Below, in pieces: positions 16,172 to 25,521 of a stretch of 32,849 nucleotides of DNA (position 1 is its first letter; each line of letters opens with the position of its first letter). A model generated the notes under the pieces. That model ran no database searches and was not told the origin of the DNA. It worked only from the letters and a program-made list of their open reading frames with translations. This DNA is from an uncultured Alphaproteobacteria bacterium (GTDB lineage: Bacteria; Pseudomonadota; Alphaproteobacteria; RF32; CAG-239): positions 1-32,849 of the forward strand of contig CALXYD010000014.1 in NCBI GenBank assembly GCA_944392865.1, written 5' to 3'. The translations under genes and the position numbers were made by a program.

Positions 16172-17632
16172 ATGGCTGAGTATATCATTGAAACACCGAA
16201 AGGGAAATGGGAAGTTATCTGCGGATTGGAAATTCACTGTCAGATTATTTCCAAGTCAAAAATTTTCAGCGGCGCTTCCACCGAGTTTGGCGACGATGTT
16301 AACGAAAATGTATCGTTCGTTGATGCCGGAATGCCCGGAATGTTACCAACGCTTAATATGGAATGTGTCCATCAGGCAATTAAAACCGGTTTGGGATTGA
16401 ATGCAATTATCAATAAATATTCCGAATTTTCGCGCAAAAATTATTTTTACGCCGATTTGCCGCAAGGCTATCAGATTACACAATTTCAATATCCGATTGT
16501 CGGAGAAGGTTTTATTGATATAGATTTGGAAGACGGCTCCAGCAAACGTATCCGTATAGAACGGATGCACATTGAGCAAGATGCCGGGAAATCAATACAT
16601 GACCTAGACCCGCATAAAAGTTTCATTGACTTGAATCGTGCCGGTGTCGGGTTAATGGAAATTGTTACCAAGCCGGATTTCAGGTCACCGGAAGAAGCAG
16701 GCGCCTTTTTGCGCAAGTTGCGTTCTATTGTTCGTTATCTCGGAACCTGCGACGGCAATATGGACGAGGGTGCTATGCGTTGCGATGTCAATGTTTCTGT
16801 TCGCCCATACGGTTCCGATGAATTACGCACTCGTTGTGAAATGAAAAATGTCAACAGCGTTAAGTTTGTTATGCAAGCTATTGAGGCTGAGACACGCAGA
16901 CACATTGAAACATACGAATCGGGCGGCGAAATCTGCCAGGAAACACGCCAGTTTGATCCGCTGACATCGTCAACAAAGGCTATGCGCAAAAAGGAATTTG
17001 CACAAGATTATCGCTATTTTCCCGAGCCGGATTTGCCGCCTTTGGTGTTAGACGATGCATTTATCAATAAAATCAAAGAAGAGATGATTGAACTTCCCGA
17101 TGCGAAGAAATCTCGTTTTATCAATAAACTTGGCTTAACGTCCTATGATGCCATGGTTATTTGTGAGAATAAAGAAGTGGCTGATTTCTTTGAAAAAGCT
17201 GCGGAAGGACATGATGCCAAAAAGATTGCGAACTGGCTAATGGGCGATTTTTTCGCGATGCTTAACCGGAAAAATCTGACTATCGCGGACTCGCCGGTTA
17301 GTGCGGAAAATTTAGGCAAATTAGTTGAACTCATCAGCAAAGATGTTATTTCCGGCAAAATTGCCAAAGATGTTTTTGAAATTATGGCTGATACGTCGGA
17401 AGACCCGGAGAAGATTGTTGAAGAAAGGGGTCTGAAACAAGTTACCGACACGTCCGCTATTGAAAGCATTATTGATACGGTTTTGACTGCGAATCCGGAT
17501 AATGTTGCCAGTTACAAAGCAGGCAAAGGCAACCTTATCGGCTGGTTTGTCGGGCAAGTTATGAAGCAATCACAAGGAAAAGCGAATCCGGGATTGGTCA
17601 ATAAGTTGCTTAAAGAAAAGCTTGATCAATAG
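16172..17632 (+). CDS. gatB: Aspartyl/glutamyl-tRNA amidotransferase subunit B
   Basis: GatB phosphorylates the tRNA-bound Glu or Asp and transfers ammonia delivered from GatA. The 486-residue product has the GatB opening [18 protein letters not shown], the metal and tunnel-region signatures [14 protein letters not shown] and [14 protein letters not shown], the [10 protein letters not shown] motif, and the C-terminal YqeY-like helical domain ending [11 protein letters not shown]. The start at 16172 begins [14 protein letters not shown]; the upstream open frame overlaps gatA and has no SD. Presence of GatCAB usually means that Gln-tRNA (and often Asn-tRNA) is made indirectly. A weak CCTAA/TTAGG hairpin at 17642-17654 may terminate the operon. 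Confidence 0.98.
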   Translation: MAEYIIETPKGKWEVICGLEIHCQIISKSKIFSGASTEFGDDVNENVSFVDAGMPGMLPTLNMECVHQAIKTGLGLNAIINKYSEFSRKNYFYADLPQGYQITQFQYPIVGEGFIDIDLEDGSSKRIRIERMHIEQDAGKSIHDLDPHKSFIDLNRAGVGLMEIVTKPDFRSPEEAGAFLRKLRSIVRYLGTCDGNMDEGAMRCDVNVSVRPYGSDELRTRCEMKNVNSVKFVMQAIEAETRRHIETYESGGEICQETRQFDPLTSSTKAMRKKEFAQDYRYFPEPDLPPLVLDDAFINKIKEEMIELPDAKKSRFINKLGLTSYDAMVICENKEVADFFEKAAEGHDAKKIANWLMGDFFAMLNRKNLTIADSPVSAENLGKLVELISKDVISGKIAKDVFEIMADTSEDPEKIVEERGLKQVTDTSAIESIIDTVLTANPDNVASYKAGKGNLIGWFVGQVMKQSQGKANPGLVNKLLKEKLDQ

Positions 17633-17729
17633 AAAAATTTTCCTAAACTTTAGGTTTGTTTTGAGGCTGTCCAGCAAAAATAATGCTTTGTAAACATAGA
17701 CCTTAGTTTTATGGCTCTTTATTTTATCT

Positions 17730-17769
17730 AAACTCCTTTTATATTTACATCAGTAATTGAAAGGAGTTT
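17730..17769 (+). promoter_or_regulatory. Inverted repeat masking the SD of the gene at 17774
   Basis: AAACTCCTTT (17730-17739) is the perfect reverse complement of AAAGGAGTTT (17760-17769), with a 20-nt loop. The right arm contains the whole SD (AAGGAG, 17761-17766) of the gene at 17774. If transcription starts upstream (TTGTAA-16-TATGGC is a possible promoter ending near 17715), the mRNA can close its own ribosome-binding site. Such elements can act as thermosensors or as binding targets; that role is inferred. Confidence 0.6.
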
Positions 17770-17773
17770 TGCC

Positions 17774-17968
17774 ATGCATAAAGTAAATATTGCCAATTAC
17801 GTCGTTTTTGACATTGCGAATCGCTTTAACCTTGATGAGAATCGCGATATGGATGCCGAATTAGTTGAAATGGTCGCCAATGCCTGGCATAAAAAACATT
17901 TTGTTTCAGGCGCCAAAGAACCCGAATATTTTCGTTCCGATACCATAAAGCCGAGTTTTTGGATTTAG
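17774..17968 (+). CDS. Small protein of unknown function (64 aa)
   Basis: ATG 17774 has a strong SD, AAAGGAG, seven bases upstream. The product is soluble and mixed in charge, with an acidic middle (DENRDMDAELVEMV) and an aromatic C-terminus (EYFRSDTIKPSFWI). No signal peptide, membrane helix or cysteine is seen. Helix is likely at about 6-18 and 26-40. I know no family. It follows gatB by 141 bp with its own leader and stands in tandem with the similar-sized gene at 18075; the two share leader architecture but not obvious protein similarity. Confidence 0.65.
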   Translation: MHKVNIANYVVFDIANRFNLDENRDMDAELVEMVANAWHKKHFVSGAKEPEYFRSDTIKPSFWI

Positions 17969-18030
17969 AATCGAGAAAAATTTTCTTGTCAAGATAGCTT
18001 TATTTTGAGCTTTAAAATAATTCTGCAATT

Positions 18031-18071
18031 CATACCTAGATACCGTTGTTTCATTATTTTAGCGAGGTATG
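18031..18071 (+). promoter_or_regulatory. Inverted repeat masking the SD of the gene at 18075
   Basis: CATACCT (18031-18037) is the perfect reverse complement of AGGTATG (18065-18071), with a 27-nt loop. The right arm covers the AGG of the SD GAGG (18064-18067) of the gene starting at 18075. The layout repeats that of 17730-17769. Confidence 0.45.
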
Positions 18072-18074
18072 ACA

Positions 18075-18329
18075 ATGGTAAAACGAAACAGAGATATGCT
18101 AAAGGAGAATTTGGTATTTGTCGGCACAATTTATGACAGCTTTGAAGCTCTGGAAGAAACACTTGGCAAATTAAAACTTGAACGTCCGCTGTTTATTACA
18201 CATATCGCCAAAATGGCCTTTGCTGAGGAAGTATTTAAGCGAGTTGAAGGCACTCCCGAATTTTGCAAATTTATCTCAAAACCATCCCCCGTAAATAAGC
18301 ATACCAATATTTCACATATATATCATTAG
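18075..18329 (+). CDS. Small protein of unknown function (84 aa)
   Basis: I use ATG 18075, seven bases after GAGG; the in-frame ATG at 18069 is too close to the SD. The protein is basic at the N-terminus (VKRNRDMLKEN), then LVFVGTIYDSFEALEETLGKL and a helical region KMAFAEEVFKRVEG, and ends in a polar tail rich in H, N and S. There is no signal peptide or transmembrane helix. I know no family. A bidirectional terminator follows at 18372-18404. Confidence 0.65.
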   Translation: MVKRNRDMLKENLVFVGTIYDSFEALEETLGKLKLERPLFITHIAKMAFAEEVFKRVEGTPEFCKFISKPSPVNKHTNISHIYH

Positions 18330-18371
18330 TATATTTGTTAGTATATTTGTTTAGTTTGTCATTTACAAAAA

Positions 18372-18404
18372 AAATAAACTCCCGCAAAGGGAGTTTATTT
18401 TTGA
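18372..18404. terminator. Bidirectional intrinsic terminator
   Basis: AAATAAACTCCC (18372-18383) pairs with GGGAGTTTATTT (18389-18400) around GCAAA, with a T run to the right and an A run to the left. It can end both the small-gene transcript from the left and the secDF transcript from the right. Confidence 0.9.
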
Positions 18405-18416
18405 GATTTTTTACCT

Positions 18417-19352
18417 CTAGCCGATTGTGCCAAAGTAATTTTCTTCGTCTTTATGATTTACTGCCCTTAAATCAAACAGATTTAAGATAGAAGCAGAAAC
18501 ATAAATTGAAGAATATGTCCCGATTAGCAAACCGGCTAAAATCGTAAAGGAAAAGCTTTCCAGCGCATCACCGCCCCACAGATACAGGGGGATAACTGCC
18601 ATCAATGTTGTTACACCAGTTAACAACGTGCGGGAAAATATATCATTGATACTCTTATTTATAAGCTCTTCCTGAGGCATTTTCCGATATTTTTTGAGAT
18701 TTTCTCTGATACGGTCATAAGTTACAACTTTGTCGTTTACGGAATAACCGACCAGAGTCAAAATCGCAGCAACCGTTGTTAAACTGAAATCAAAACCGAA
18801 CATTGATAATAAACCGACGGTTATTACCGTATCGTGGAACAGTCCTAACAGCGCGCCGATTGCAAACTGCCATTCAAAACGCACCCAGATATAAATCGCA
18901 ATCGCGGCAATAGCTAATACCGATGCAATGATACCGGCCATTTTTAACTCATCGCCGACTTGCGGACCGACTGTTTCAACCCGACGGTATTCATATTCAT
19001 TTCCCAGAATATTTCTGATTTCGGCAACTGCTTCGCGCTGGGCTACTTCATCTTTGTCTTTAGCCAAAGCGCGAATCATTAACTCGTCGCCCTCAAGGCC
19101 GATTGTCTGCAAATTAAGTTCACCCAAATCTACCGAACTCAATTTGTTGCGGATTTCTTCCACATTTATCGGTTTTTCCGATTTTATTTCAATTAAAACG
19201 CCACCGGAAAAGTCAATACCAAAATTAAACCCTTTCAGATACATACTGGCAAATGATGCAATTACCAGAATCGAAGACAAGATGTAAGTAAAGCGTCTGG
19301 CCTTCATAAAATTGATGTTTGTATCTTTCGTTATCCATTTTAATATAGTCAT
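18417..19352 (-). CDS. secF: Protein translocase subunit SecF
   Basis: SecF joins SecD to pull exported proteins across the inner membrane using the proton gradient. The 311-residue product has TM1 at about 20-38, the GIDFSGGVLIEI motif just after it, a periplasmic P4 domain up to about 130, then the RND-type five-helix block with DTVITVGLLSMFGFDFSLTTVAAILTLVGYSVND and TYDRIREN and, later, SRTLLTGVTTLMAVIPLYLWGG. The start has GAGG eight bases upstream. It lies 17 bp after secD. Confidence 0.97.
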   Translation of the reverse strand: MTILKWITKDTNINFMKARRFTYILSSILVIASFASMYLKGFNFGIDFSGGVLIEIKSEKPINVEEIRNKLSSVDLGELNLQTIGLEGDELMIRALAKDKDEVAQREAVAEIRNILGNEYEYRRVETVGPQVGDELKMAGIIASVLAIAAIAIYIWVRFEWQFAIGALLGLFHDTVITVGLLSMFGFDFSLTTVAAILTLVGYSVNDKVVTYDRIRENLKKYRKMPQEELINKSINDIFSRTLLTGVTTLMAVIPLYLWGGDALESFSFTILAGLLIGTYSSIYVSASILNLFDLRAVNHKDEENYFGTIG

Positions 19353-19369
19353 TTTATTATCCTCATCTT

Positions 19370-20917
19370 TCAGATTGGCAGAGCTTTGGGTTTGTAGCGG
19401 TTAAACCACGCGGCAATAATCAGACGCGTTACCGTTACGGACGTAAACATTGATGTTACAATACCGATTGCCAATGTTACGGCAAAACCTCTTACCGGAC
19501 CACTGCCGAAGTAGAACAAAACGGCAGCAGCTATCAATGTTGTCAGGTTTGAATCGATAATCGTTCCCCAAGCAATCGAGAATCCGCTTTCAATTGCATC
19601 TTTGATAGATCTGCCGTTTTTAACTTCTTCACGCATACGCTCAAAAATCAACACATTCGCATCAACGGCCATACCAATTGTCAAGATAATACCTGCGATA
19701 CCCGGAAGCGTTAAGGTTGCATTGATTAAGCTCAAAGCGCCCAGCATTAAAAACAGGTTCAGGAATACCGTAATTGTCGTAAACACGCCAAACAGGCCAT
19801 ACGCCAAAACGAGGAACACAACCACGCCGATAAAACCGATAATGGAGGCAAAGATACCGGCCTCAATAGAATCGGCTCCCAGACCGGCACCAACCGTTCT
19901 TTCTTCCAAAATATTGAGCGGTGCGGGCAAAGCACCTGAACGAAGCAACAAAGCCAATTCCTGTGCGCTTTCAGATGTATAGTTGCCTGTAATTACACCG
20001 GAACCGCCGGTAATTGCCGACTGAATTGTCGGGGCTGAAATAACTTCATTATCCAAAACGATTGCCAGTTGTTCGCCGACGTTGTTTTTGGTAACTTCAC
20101 CGAACTTTTTGGCGCCGAGGTTATTAAACTTAAAGCTTACCGCAGGCGCTCCATCCTGGAAAGAAACGCTCGCATCCGTTAATGTTTCACCGCCGACAGC
20201 CGGTTTGCGGACAATAACATACTGTTCACCTTCAATTCCACGGATAATCCGTGAAGAACTTTTTAATTTTCCGCGTTTTGCCTCGGTTACGGTAGTTGAA
20301 CTGTCTACCAGGTGGAACGTCATTTTTGCCGTTTTACCAAGTAAGACCTTGACATCTTCCGGATTTTGGATACCGGGAAGTTGCACTAATATTCGTCCAT
20401 AACCCTGGCTTTGAATAATCGGCTCATTGGTGCCATATTCATCTATACGTTTACGGACAATCTCAATTGATTGATCAACAAGCTTTCTTTTAATTTCATT
20501 TAATGCCGGCTCATCATACGTTATCAAAAGCGTATCGTTTCCCTCGTCCGTTACCTTCAGGCCGTCATCCATTTTTCTTAGAGGAATAATCGCCTTTGAA
20601 CGAGAATTGGCATTTTCAATCCGGACTTTCAGCCCTTCTTCATTTGAAGTTATTTTTTGGTAACGGATTCTGGAATCCCTTAAGGCTGCTCTGGCAGAAT
20701 CCTCCAAAGCTTGCATTCTGTCTTTTAATGCGGCGTTTATATCCACTTCCAACAATAAACTTGAACCGCCCTGCAAATCCAACCCCAAATTAACGGGTTG
20801 CCACCAAGACGGCAAAGTGTTTTTTGCGTCTTTGACGAAGTTCGGAACAGCATAAAATATGCCTATCAAACATATCGCCAAAATCATAATTACTCTTTGC
20901 AATGACAATTTGTACAT
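19370..20917 (-). CDS. secD: Protein translocase subunit SecD
   Basis: SecD is the partner of SecF in the Sec-associated export motor. The 515-residue product has an N-terminal TM helix (about 9-25), the DLQGGSSLLLEVD motif, the P1 periplasmic domain with its base and head parts up to about 335, and the C-terminal block with ADSIEAGIFASIIGFIGV, GIILTIGMAVDANVLIFERMREE and GFAVTLAIGIVTSMFTSV. The MAVDANVLIFER motif carries the proton-path aspartate. The length fits the shorter SecD forms of alphaproteobacteria. Confidence 0.97.
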   Translation of the reverse strand: MYKLSLQRVIMILAICLIGIFYAVPNFVKDAKNTLPSWWQPVNLGLDLQGGSSLLLEVDINAALKDRMQALEDSARAALRDSRIRYQKITSNEEGLKVRIENANSRSKAIIPLRKMDDGLKVTDEGNDTLLITYDEPALNEIKRKLVDQSIEIVRKRIDEYGTNEPIIQSQGYGRILVQLPGIQNPEDVKVLLGKTAKMTFHLVDSSTTVTEAKRGKLKSSSRIIRGIEGEQYVIVRKPAVGGETLTDASVSFQDGAPAVSFKFNNLGAKKFGEVTKNNVGEQLAIVLDNEVISAPTIQSAITGGSGVITGNYTSESAQELALLLRSGALPAPLNILEERTVGAGLGADSIEAGIFASIIGFIGVVVFLVLAYGLFGVFTTITVFLNLFLMLGALSLINATLTLPGIAGIILTIGMAVDANVLIFERMREEVKNGRSIKDAIESGFSIAWGTIIDSNLTTLIAAAVLFYFGSGPVRGFAVTLAIGIVTSMFTSVTVTRLIIAAWFNRYKPKALPI

Positions 20918-20935
20918 TATTTTTCTCTCTTTTAA

Positions 20936-21256
20936 TTACTTGTTCCCAGAAACTTTTTCTCTTACGCTGGAGCGGGATATTTTTACCTCAACCCCATCGG
21001 CGATTTTTACGGTCAGCACGGCTTCGTCCGCATTGATAACCGTTGCATAAATTCCGCCACCTGTAACAATTTCATCATTCGGCTTAATTGAGTTCAGCAT
21101 ATCCTCATGTTCTTTCATCTTTTTTTGCTGAGGACGAATCAGCAAAAAGTAAAAGATGGCAAAAACAAGTATCAACTGAAGAATAAAACCGGCCATAGGG
21201 CTTGGCTCTACCGCCGCAGCCGTTTCTGCCGCAGCCATTGCTTCTGTTATGAACAT
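20936..21256 (-). CDS. yajC: Preprotein translocase subunit YajC
   Basis: YajC is the small single-span subunit of the SecDF-YajC complex. The protein has one TM helix (PMAGFILQLILVFAIFYFLL) followed by the family signature IRPQQKKMKEHEDMLNSIKPNDEIVTGGGIY-like and a short beta domain. I place the start at 21256 (106 residues), because GGAG lies six bases before this ATG; an ATG at 21268 is upstream of that SD. It is followed at 18 bp by secD. Confidence 0.95.
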   Translation of the reverse strand: MFITEAMAAAETAAAVEPSPMAGFILQLILVFAIFYFLLIRPQQKKMKEHEDMLNSIKPNDEIVTGGGIYATVINADEAVLTVKIADGVEVKISRSSVREKVSGNK

Positions 21257-21378
21257 TATTTTCTCCATATTAAAGTTAACTTTCGTGGGTTGAGTTTAAG
21301 CACAAAAAATAAGCCAGACAACCTAAAACGAAAAGATTTACCACGAAAATTTATTTTTTGAGATGTTTGTTTTTAATT

Positions 21379-22371
21379 TTACGGCAAATATTTGCGCGGA
21401 TTAACCGCTTTTTTGCCGGCGCGAACTTCAAAATGCAATTGGGGAGAATTTACGCTTCCCGTGCTACCGACCGTTGCAATTTTTTCACCCCGTAAAACTC
21501 TTTGCCCTTTTTTTACAAACAGTTGCTGGTTATGTGCATATGCGGTTATATAGCCGTCGCTATGTTTTATCAGAATAAGATTGCCAAAGCCTTTTAGCTC
21601 ATTTCCGGCGTAAGCGACGATTCCCTTATCTGCCGCTTTGACATTCGTGCCGATTGCCGCTTTTATATTTATTCCGTCATTACGACGCCCCTTGCCGACA
21701 ATACCAAAATTAGAAACAACCTTTCCATTTACCGGCCATATAAATTTGCTTTTGCGATAAGAAGAAACTTTTTTGCGCGGCGTGCTTTTGGCTATATATT
21801 TTTTCTGCGCCTTGGAAGTTGATACTTTTTTGACCGTGGTTTGTTTTGATGCTGATGTTGTTTTCTTCTTTACGACCATTTTAGGAGCGGTTTTATTTTT
21901 TGAATAGCTGTAACTTGATGTTCCGCCGTGAGTTGCGGATGCTATCTGATAAGACGAGCTGCTTCCAACTGCAAGGCTGCCCGGCAAGGCCAAAACCTGG
22001 CCGACACTTAATGTATACGGAGCCTCCAAACCGTTTAAGCGGCTTAATGATGTTAAATCCACATTATATTTTTTAGAGATACTGTAAAGCGTATCTCCTT
22101 TGGCCACAATATGCGTCTGACGCTTGGGCAGGCGCAAAGTCTGCCCGATGCTTAGCGCATAGGGCGCGGACAAGCTGTTTTCCTCAATCATCCCGCGAAG
22201 CGGCACCTGATATTTACGCGAGAGGCTGTATAGTGTATCTCCTTTTTGGACAACTACGCTATTCGGCGTGTAGTTATAGCCATAACTGTTAAATAGCGGA
22301 ATCCCTCCGCTGCGCGCATAGCAGCCGGCAAGCAACGGCAATACCAGTAATGTTATCCATATTTTTTTCAT
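21379..22371 (-). CDS. NlpD-like LysM/M23 lipoprotein with degenerate metallopeptidase site
   Basis: The 330-residue product has a lipoprotein signal (LPLLAGC, lipobox Cys17), two LysM peptidoglycan-binding repeats (about 37-83 and 89-132), a basic low-complexity linker rich in K, S and T (about 150-215), and a C-terminal M23 domain. In the active M23 motif H-x-G-x-D the sequence here is NDGINIKAAIG, so the histidine and aspartate are both replaced, while AYAHN and LHFEVRAG remain. That matches NlpD, which activates amidases instead of cutting peptidoglycan. I infer the same for this protein. It stands upstream of yajC on the same strand, a linkage common in alphaproteobacteria. The start is preceded by a weak SD (GGGAAAAACA). 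Confidence 0.9.
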   Translation of the reverse strand: MKKIWITLLVLPLLAGCYARSGGIPLFNSYGYNYTPNSVVVQKGDTLYSLSRKYQVPLRGMIEENSLSAPYALSIGQTLRLPKRQTHIVAKGDTLYSISKKYNVDLTSLSRLNGLEAPYTLSVGQVLALPGSLAVGSSSSYQIASATHGGTSSYSYSKNKTAPKMVVKKKTTSASKQTTVKKVSTSKAQKKYIAKSTPRKKVSSYRKSKFIWPVNGKVVSNFGIVGKGRRNDGINIKAAIGTNVKAADKGIVAYAGNELKGFGNLILIKHSDGYITAYAHNQQLFVKKGQRVLRGEKIATVGSTGSVNSPQLHFEVRAGKKAVNPRKYLP

Positions 22372-22447
22372 TGTTTTTCCCTGGGTATTATTTTTTGTTT
22401 TATACGCAAAATGCTAAATATTCGTTAAACCGTTTTGGAAACATATC

Positions 22448-22476
22448 TTGATTTTTGCGTAACCTTGGCTTATACA
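22448..22476 (+). promoter_or_regulatory. Promoter of sufB
   Basis: TTGATT (22448-22453) and TATACA (22471-22476) have a 17-bp spacer; the start would be near 22483. The leader of about 43 nt holds AAGGAAT about 10 bases before the ATG. I could not identify an IscR or RirA operator. Confidence 0.6.
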
Positions 22477-22525
22477 ATGAAAATATCAAATAATTATTCA
22501 CAACACGGTAAAGGAATATCTAAAA

Positions 22526-23971
22526 ATGAACAATCAGCCGAACATTGTTGACGAGAGCGGCGATAAATATAAATTCGGCTTTGTAACCGATATTGAAGCG
22601 GATATCGCGCCCAAAGGGCTTAATGAAGATATTATCCGACTTATTTCCCATAAAAAAAATGAGCCGGATTGGCTACTGGAGGCGCGCCTTAAGGCCTACC
22701 GAAAATGGTTAACCATGACAGAACCGACCTGGGCTAAACTTTCATACGAACCGGTTGATTATCAGGATTTATACTATTATTCAGCCCCCAAACAAGCTGC
22801 TAAGCCCAAAAGCCTTGATGAAGTTGACCCAAAATTGCTTGAAACATATAACAAACTAGGTATTCCGTTGGAAGAACAAAAAGTTTTAGCCGGCGTGGTG
22901 GCTGTTGATGCCGTGTTTGACAGTGTTTCGGTAGCAACAACCTACAAAGCGCAACTAAAAAAACAAGGCATTATTTTTTGCTCCATATCCGAAGCGGTAC
23001 AAGAATATCCCGAACTTGTGCAAAAATATCTCGGTTCGGTTGTCCCTTATACGGATAATTTTTTTGCGGCGCTTAATTCCGCCGTTTTTACGGACGGTTC
23101 TTTTGTTTATATTCCAAAGGGCGTTCGTTGTCCGATGGAGCTTTCAACATATTTCCGCATTAACGCAAAAAATACCGGGCAGTTTGAACGAACCCTTATT
23201 GTCGCCGATGAGGGAAGCTATGTTTCTTATCTGGAAGGATGTACTGCCCCGCAACGTGACGAAAACCAATTACACGCCGCCATTGTTGAGATTGTCGTGC
23301 ATAAAGATGCGGAAGTGAAATATTCAACCGTGCAAAACTGGTATCCCGGCGACAAAGACGGAAAAGGCGGCGTTTATAATTTTGTTACGAAACGCGCTTT
23401 ATGCGATGGTGAAAATGCCAAAGTATCCTGGACACAGGTTGAAACCGGATCGGCAATTACCTGGAAATATCCTTCCTGTATTTTGAAGGGAGACAACTCC
23501 CAAGGGGAATTTTATTCCGTAGCACTTACCAATAACCGGCAACAGGCGGATACCGGCACAAAAATGATTCATTTGGGCAAAAATACAACCTCTAAAATTA
23601 TTTCCAAAGGGATTTCCGCCGGTTTTTCCAATCAAACTTACCGAGGATTGGTCAAAATCGGGAAAAATGCCGATAATGCGCGCAACTATTCACAATGCGA
23701 CAGCCTGCTAATCGGGCAAACCTGCGGTTCGCACACGGTTCCATATATTGAAAACAGCAATAAATCCGCTATTTTGGAACACGAGGCGACTACTTCAAAA
23801 ATCAGCGATGAGCAATTGTTTTATTGCAAGCAGCGTGGATTGTCCGAAGAAGACGCCGTCAGCCTGATTGTCAGCGGCTTTTGCAAAGAAGTTATGCAAA
23901 AGCTGCCGATGGAATTTGCAATAGAAGCGGCAAAACTTATAGATATTTCGCTTGAAGGAAGCGTCGGGTAA
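22526..23971 (+). CDS. sufB: Fe-S cluster assembly scaffold protein SufB
   Basis: SufB forms the SufBC2D scaffold on which iron-sulfur clusters are built. The 481-residue product matches the family across its length: a helical N-terminal region with [16 protein letters not shown], the beta-helix core with [50 protein letters not shown] and [14 protein letters not shown], and the C-terminal [19 protein letters not shown] and [18 protein letters not shown]. Conserved cysteines are present. It has its own promoter and stands alone: sufC, sufD and sufS, which normally follow, are absent, and the next gene converges 11 bp away. Those partners must be elsewhere in the genome if the system works. 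Confidence 0.98.
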   Translation: MNNQPNIVDESGDKYKFGFVTDIEADIAPKGLNEDIIRLISHKKNEPDWLLEARLKAYRKWLTMTEPTWAKLSYEPVDYQDLYYYSAPKQAAKPKSLDEVDPKLLETYNKLGIPLEEQKVLAGVVAVDAVFDSVSVATTYKAQLKKQGIIFCSISEAVQEYPELVQKYLGSVVPYTDNFFAALNSAVFTDGSFVYIPKGVRCPMELSTYFRINAKNTGQFERTLIVADEGSYVSYLEGCTAPQRDENQLHAAIVEIVVHKDAEVKYSTVQNWYPGDKDGKGGVYNFVTKRALCDGENAKVSWTQVETGSAITWKYPSCILKGDNSQGEFYSVALTNNRQQADTGTKMIHLGKNTTSKIISKGISAGFSNQTYRGLVKIGKNADNARNYSQCDSLLIGQTCGSHTVPYIENSNKSAILEHEATTSKISDEQLFYCKQRGLSEEDAVSLIVSGFCKEVMQKLPMEFAIEAAKLIDISLEGSVG

Positions 23972-23982
23972 TTGTTTTGCAT

Positions 23983-25521
23983 TTAAAACCTGTAAACTAC
24001 TCCTATTGATATTTCCGTTTCATTATTATTGTGCTTATATTTGTTTATTTCTGCATAAACTTCGTTGTTATGTGAAATTTTGTATCCGGTATATAGTTTA
24101 TACTTTCTGTTGTAGTTCATATTTTTTCTTTGATTGGCATAGATTGCTTCAAACGATGTTGATATTTTTATTTTATCCGAAAAATTAATTATACCTCCGA
24201 TCTCTGGGGATATGTATAAATTTTCTCCTTTATTATGTCTATACCCAAGTTTTATTAACGTATAGAATGTTATGCCCATGCGTTCTGAACCTATACCTCG
24301 CCCTATTTCTATGGTTGGTTTAAGATTTGAAGTATATTCGTGCAAATTATTTTCAAATGCTAATTTAAAATATTGTGAGTAATCTTGTTCAATAAAATAA
24401 TCTAATATTGATTTTGTTTTTATAATATTTATGCTTTGAATAAATGCTTTTTTGCCAGTATAACCTAACTCAATTTCTCCCAACTTGCTCTCCATCTCAT
24501 CATAATATGAATTATTTTTATCATTTATGTCCTGATAGACCGGGCTTAATTTTAAGTTTATATGATTTTTGTTTGTGTTATGGTAGCTTATTTCAATACG
24601 ACTAGGGTTATTTGTTGTTAAAATATCTTTTACTCCATGTCGGGATATTTTTGATTGCGCATATTTTGTCGGAATAAGCGTAATTTTTTTGATTTTTTTC
24701 TTCTTTTTTAGATACTTGATATATTCTATGGGCGTTATAAACGGTTTAGATTTCTTTATATCAAAATCTTGATTTGCTATTTTTAATATATTTATAATTG
24801 CAGAGGAGCAATTATTTGAAATCAGAGAATATTTAATATTCTTTCCTCTCAATTCCCAAATATGTTGTTTTATTAAATCTATTTCTTCCGGTGTTAATGT
24901 TATAGTAAATTCCCAAATTGACCTTTTTTCCTTACCTAGATAAGTTTGCATCTTATCTCTATATGGAGATAAAGAGTAAACTCCATTTAATTCTGCCATA
25001 ATCATTTTAATGTATTTGTCTGGTTTATTGTCCAATATGGCTGAATAGCTTAATGCGTGCTCTATTTCTTTGTTTTGTACCTTTCCCGTCAATTTTAAGA
25101 ATGTGTGTCCCATTACGGAAGATGGGTAAAGATTATTTTCTGCGGCAAAAACAATAGATACCTGATCAATTGGAACTTTTGACCAATATTCTTTATACTC
25201 TTTACAAATGGAAGTGTCATACTTTCTTTTTTCTGATTTTATTATATAATTATATCTTGCTGGATAATTGCAAACAGTTTGTTTTTGTTTATTACCTTGA
25301 AACAGCGCATTTAATGTTGCCACGTATTCGGCTTTTGGATTTCTATAACCTTGTGTTGACAAGAAAAAATTACTGTCTGCATTTATGGTACTCTTTTCAC
25401 CTACGTAATGAAGTAAATTTTTCCATTCTTCGGAGTTATATGGTTCTATATTAACTCTAGCATTTGCCGAAGTTCCTATTAACCATACAACTCCACAAAA
25501 TATTTTTATAAATAATTTCAT
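23983..25521 (-). CDS. DUF4105 (Lnb N-terminal periplasmic domain) protein with beta-barrel-like C-terminus
   Basis: The 512-residue product has a signal peptide (about 1-21, ending SANA), a DUF4105 domain with the marker motifs CNYPARY (84-90), SSVMGHTFLK (134-143) and NNCSS (236-240), and a C-terminal third (about 335-512) of alternating polar and aromatic strands ending in F, typical of outer-membrane strands. Conserved His139 and Cys238 could form a Cys-His hydrolase pair; that is inferred from the motifs, and the substrate is unknown. The first ATG overlaps the lipoprotein stop (TAATG), so the two are translationally coupled. Its sequence is visibly AT-richer than sufB and topA on either side, which suits later acquisition or relaxed selection. 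Confidence 0.85.
   Translation of the reverse strand: MKLFIKIFCGVVWLIGTSANARVNIEPYNSEEWKNLLHYVGEKSTINADSNFFLSTQGYRNPKAEYVATLNALFQGNKQKQTVCNYPARYNYIIKSEKRKYDTSICKEYKEYWSKVPIDQVSIVFAAENNLYPSSVMGHTFLKLTGKVQNKEIEHALSYSAILDNKPDKYIKMIMAELNGVYSLSPYRDKMQTYLGKEKRSIWEFTITLTPEEIDLIKQHIWELRGKNIKYSLISNNCSSAIINILKIANQDFDIKKSKPFITPIEYIKYLKKKKKIKKITLIPTKYAQSKISRHGVKDILTTNNPSRIEISYHNTNKNHINLKLSPVYQDINDKNNSYYDEMESKLGEIELGYTGKKAFIQSINIIKTKSILDYFIEQDYSQYFKLAFENNLHEYTSNLKPTIEIGRGIGSERMGITFYTLIKLGYRHNKGENLYISPEIGGIINFSDKIKISTSFEAIYANQRKNMNYNRKYKLYTGYKISHNNEVYAEINKYKHNNNETEISIGVVYRF

Noticed and set aside
17642-17662. Terminator after gatB (CCTAA/TTAGG)
   Set aside because: The stem has only five weak pairs and the U tract is interrupted; kept as a possibility in the gatB entry only.
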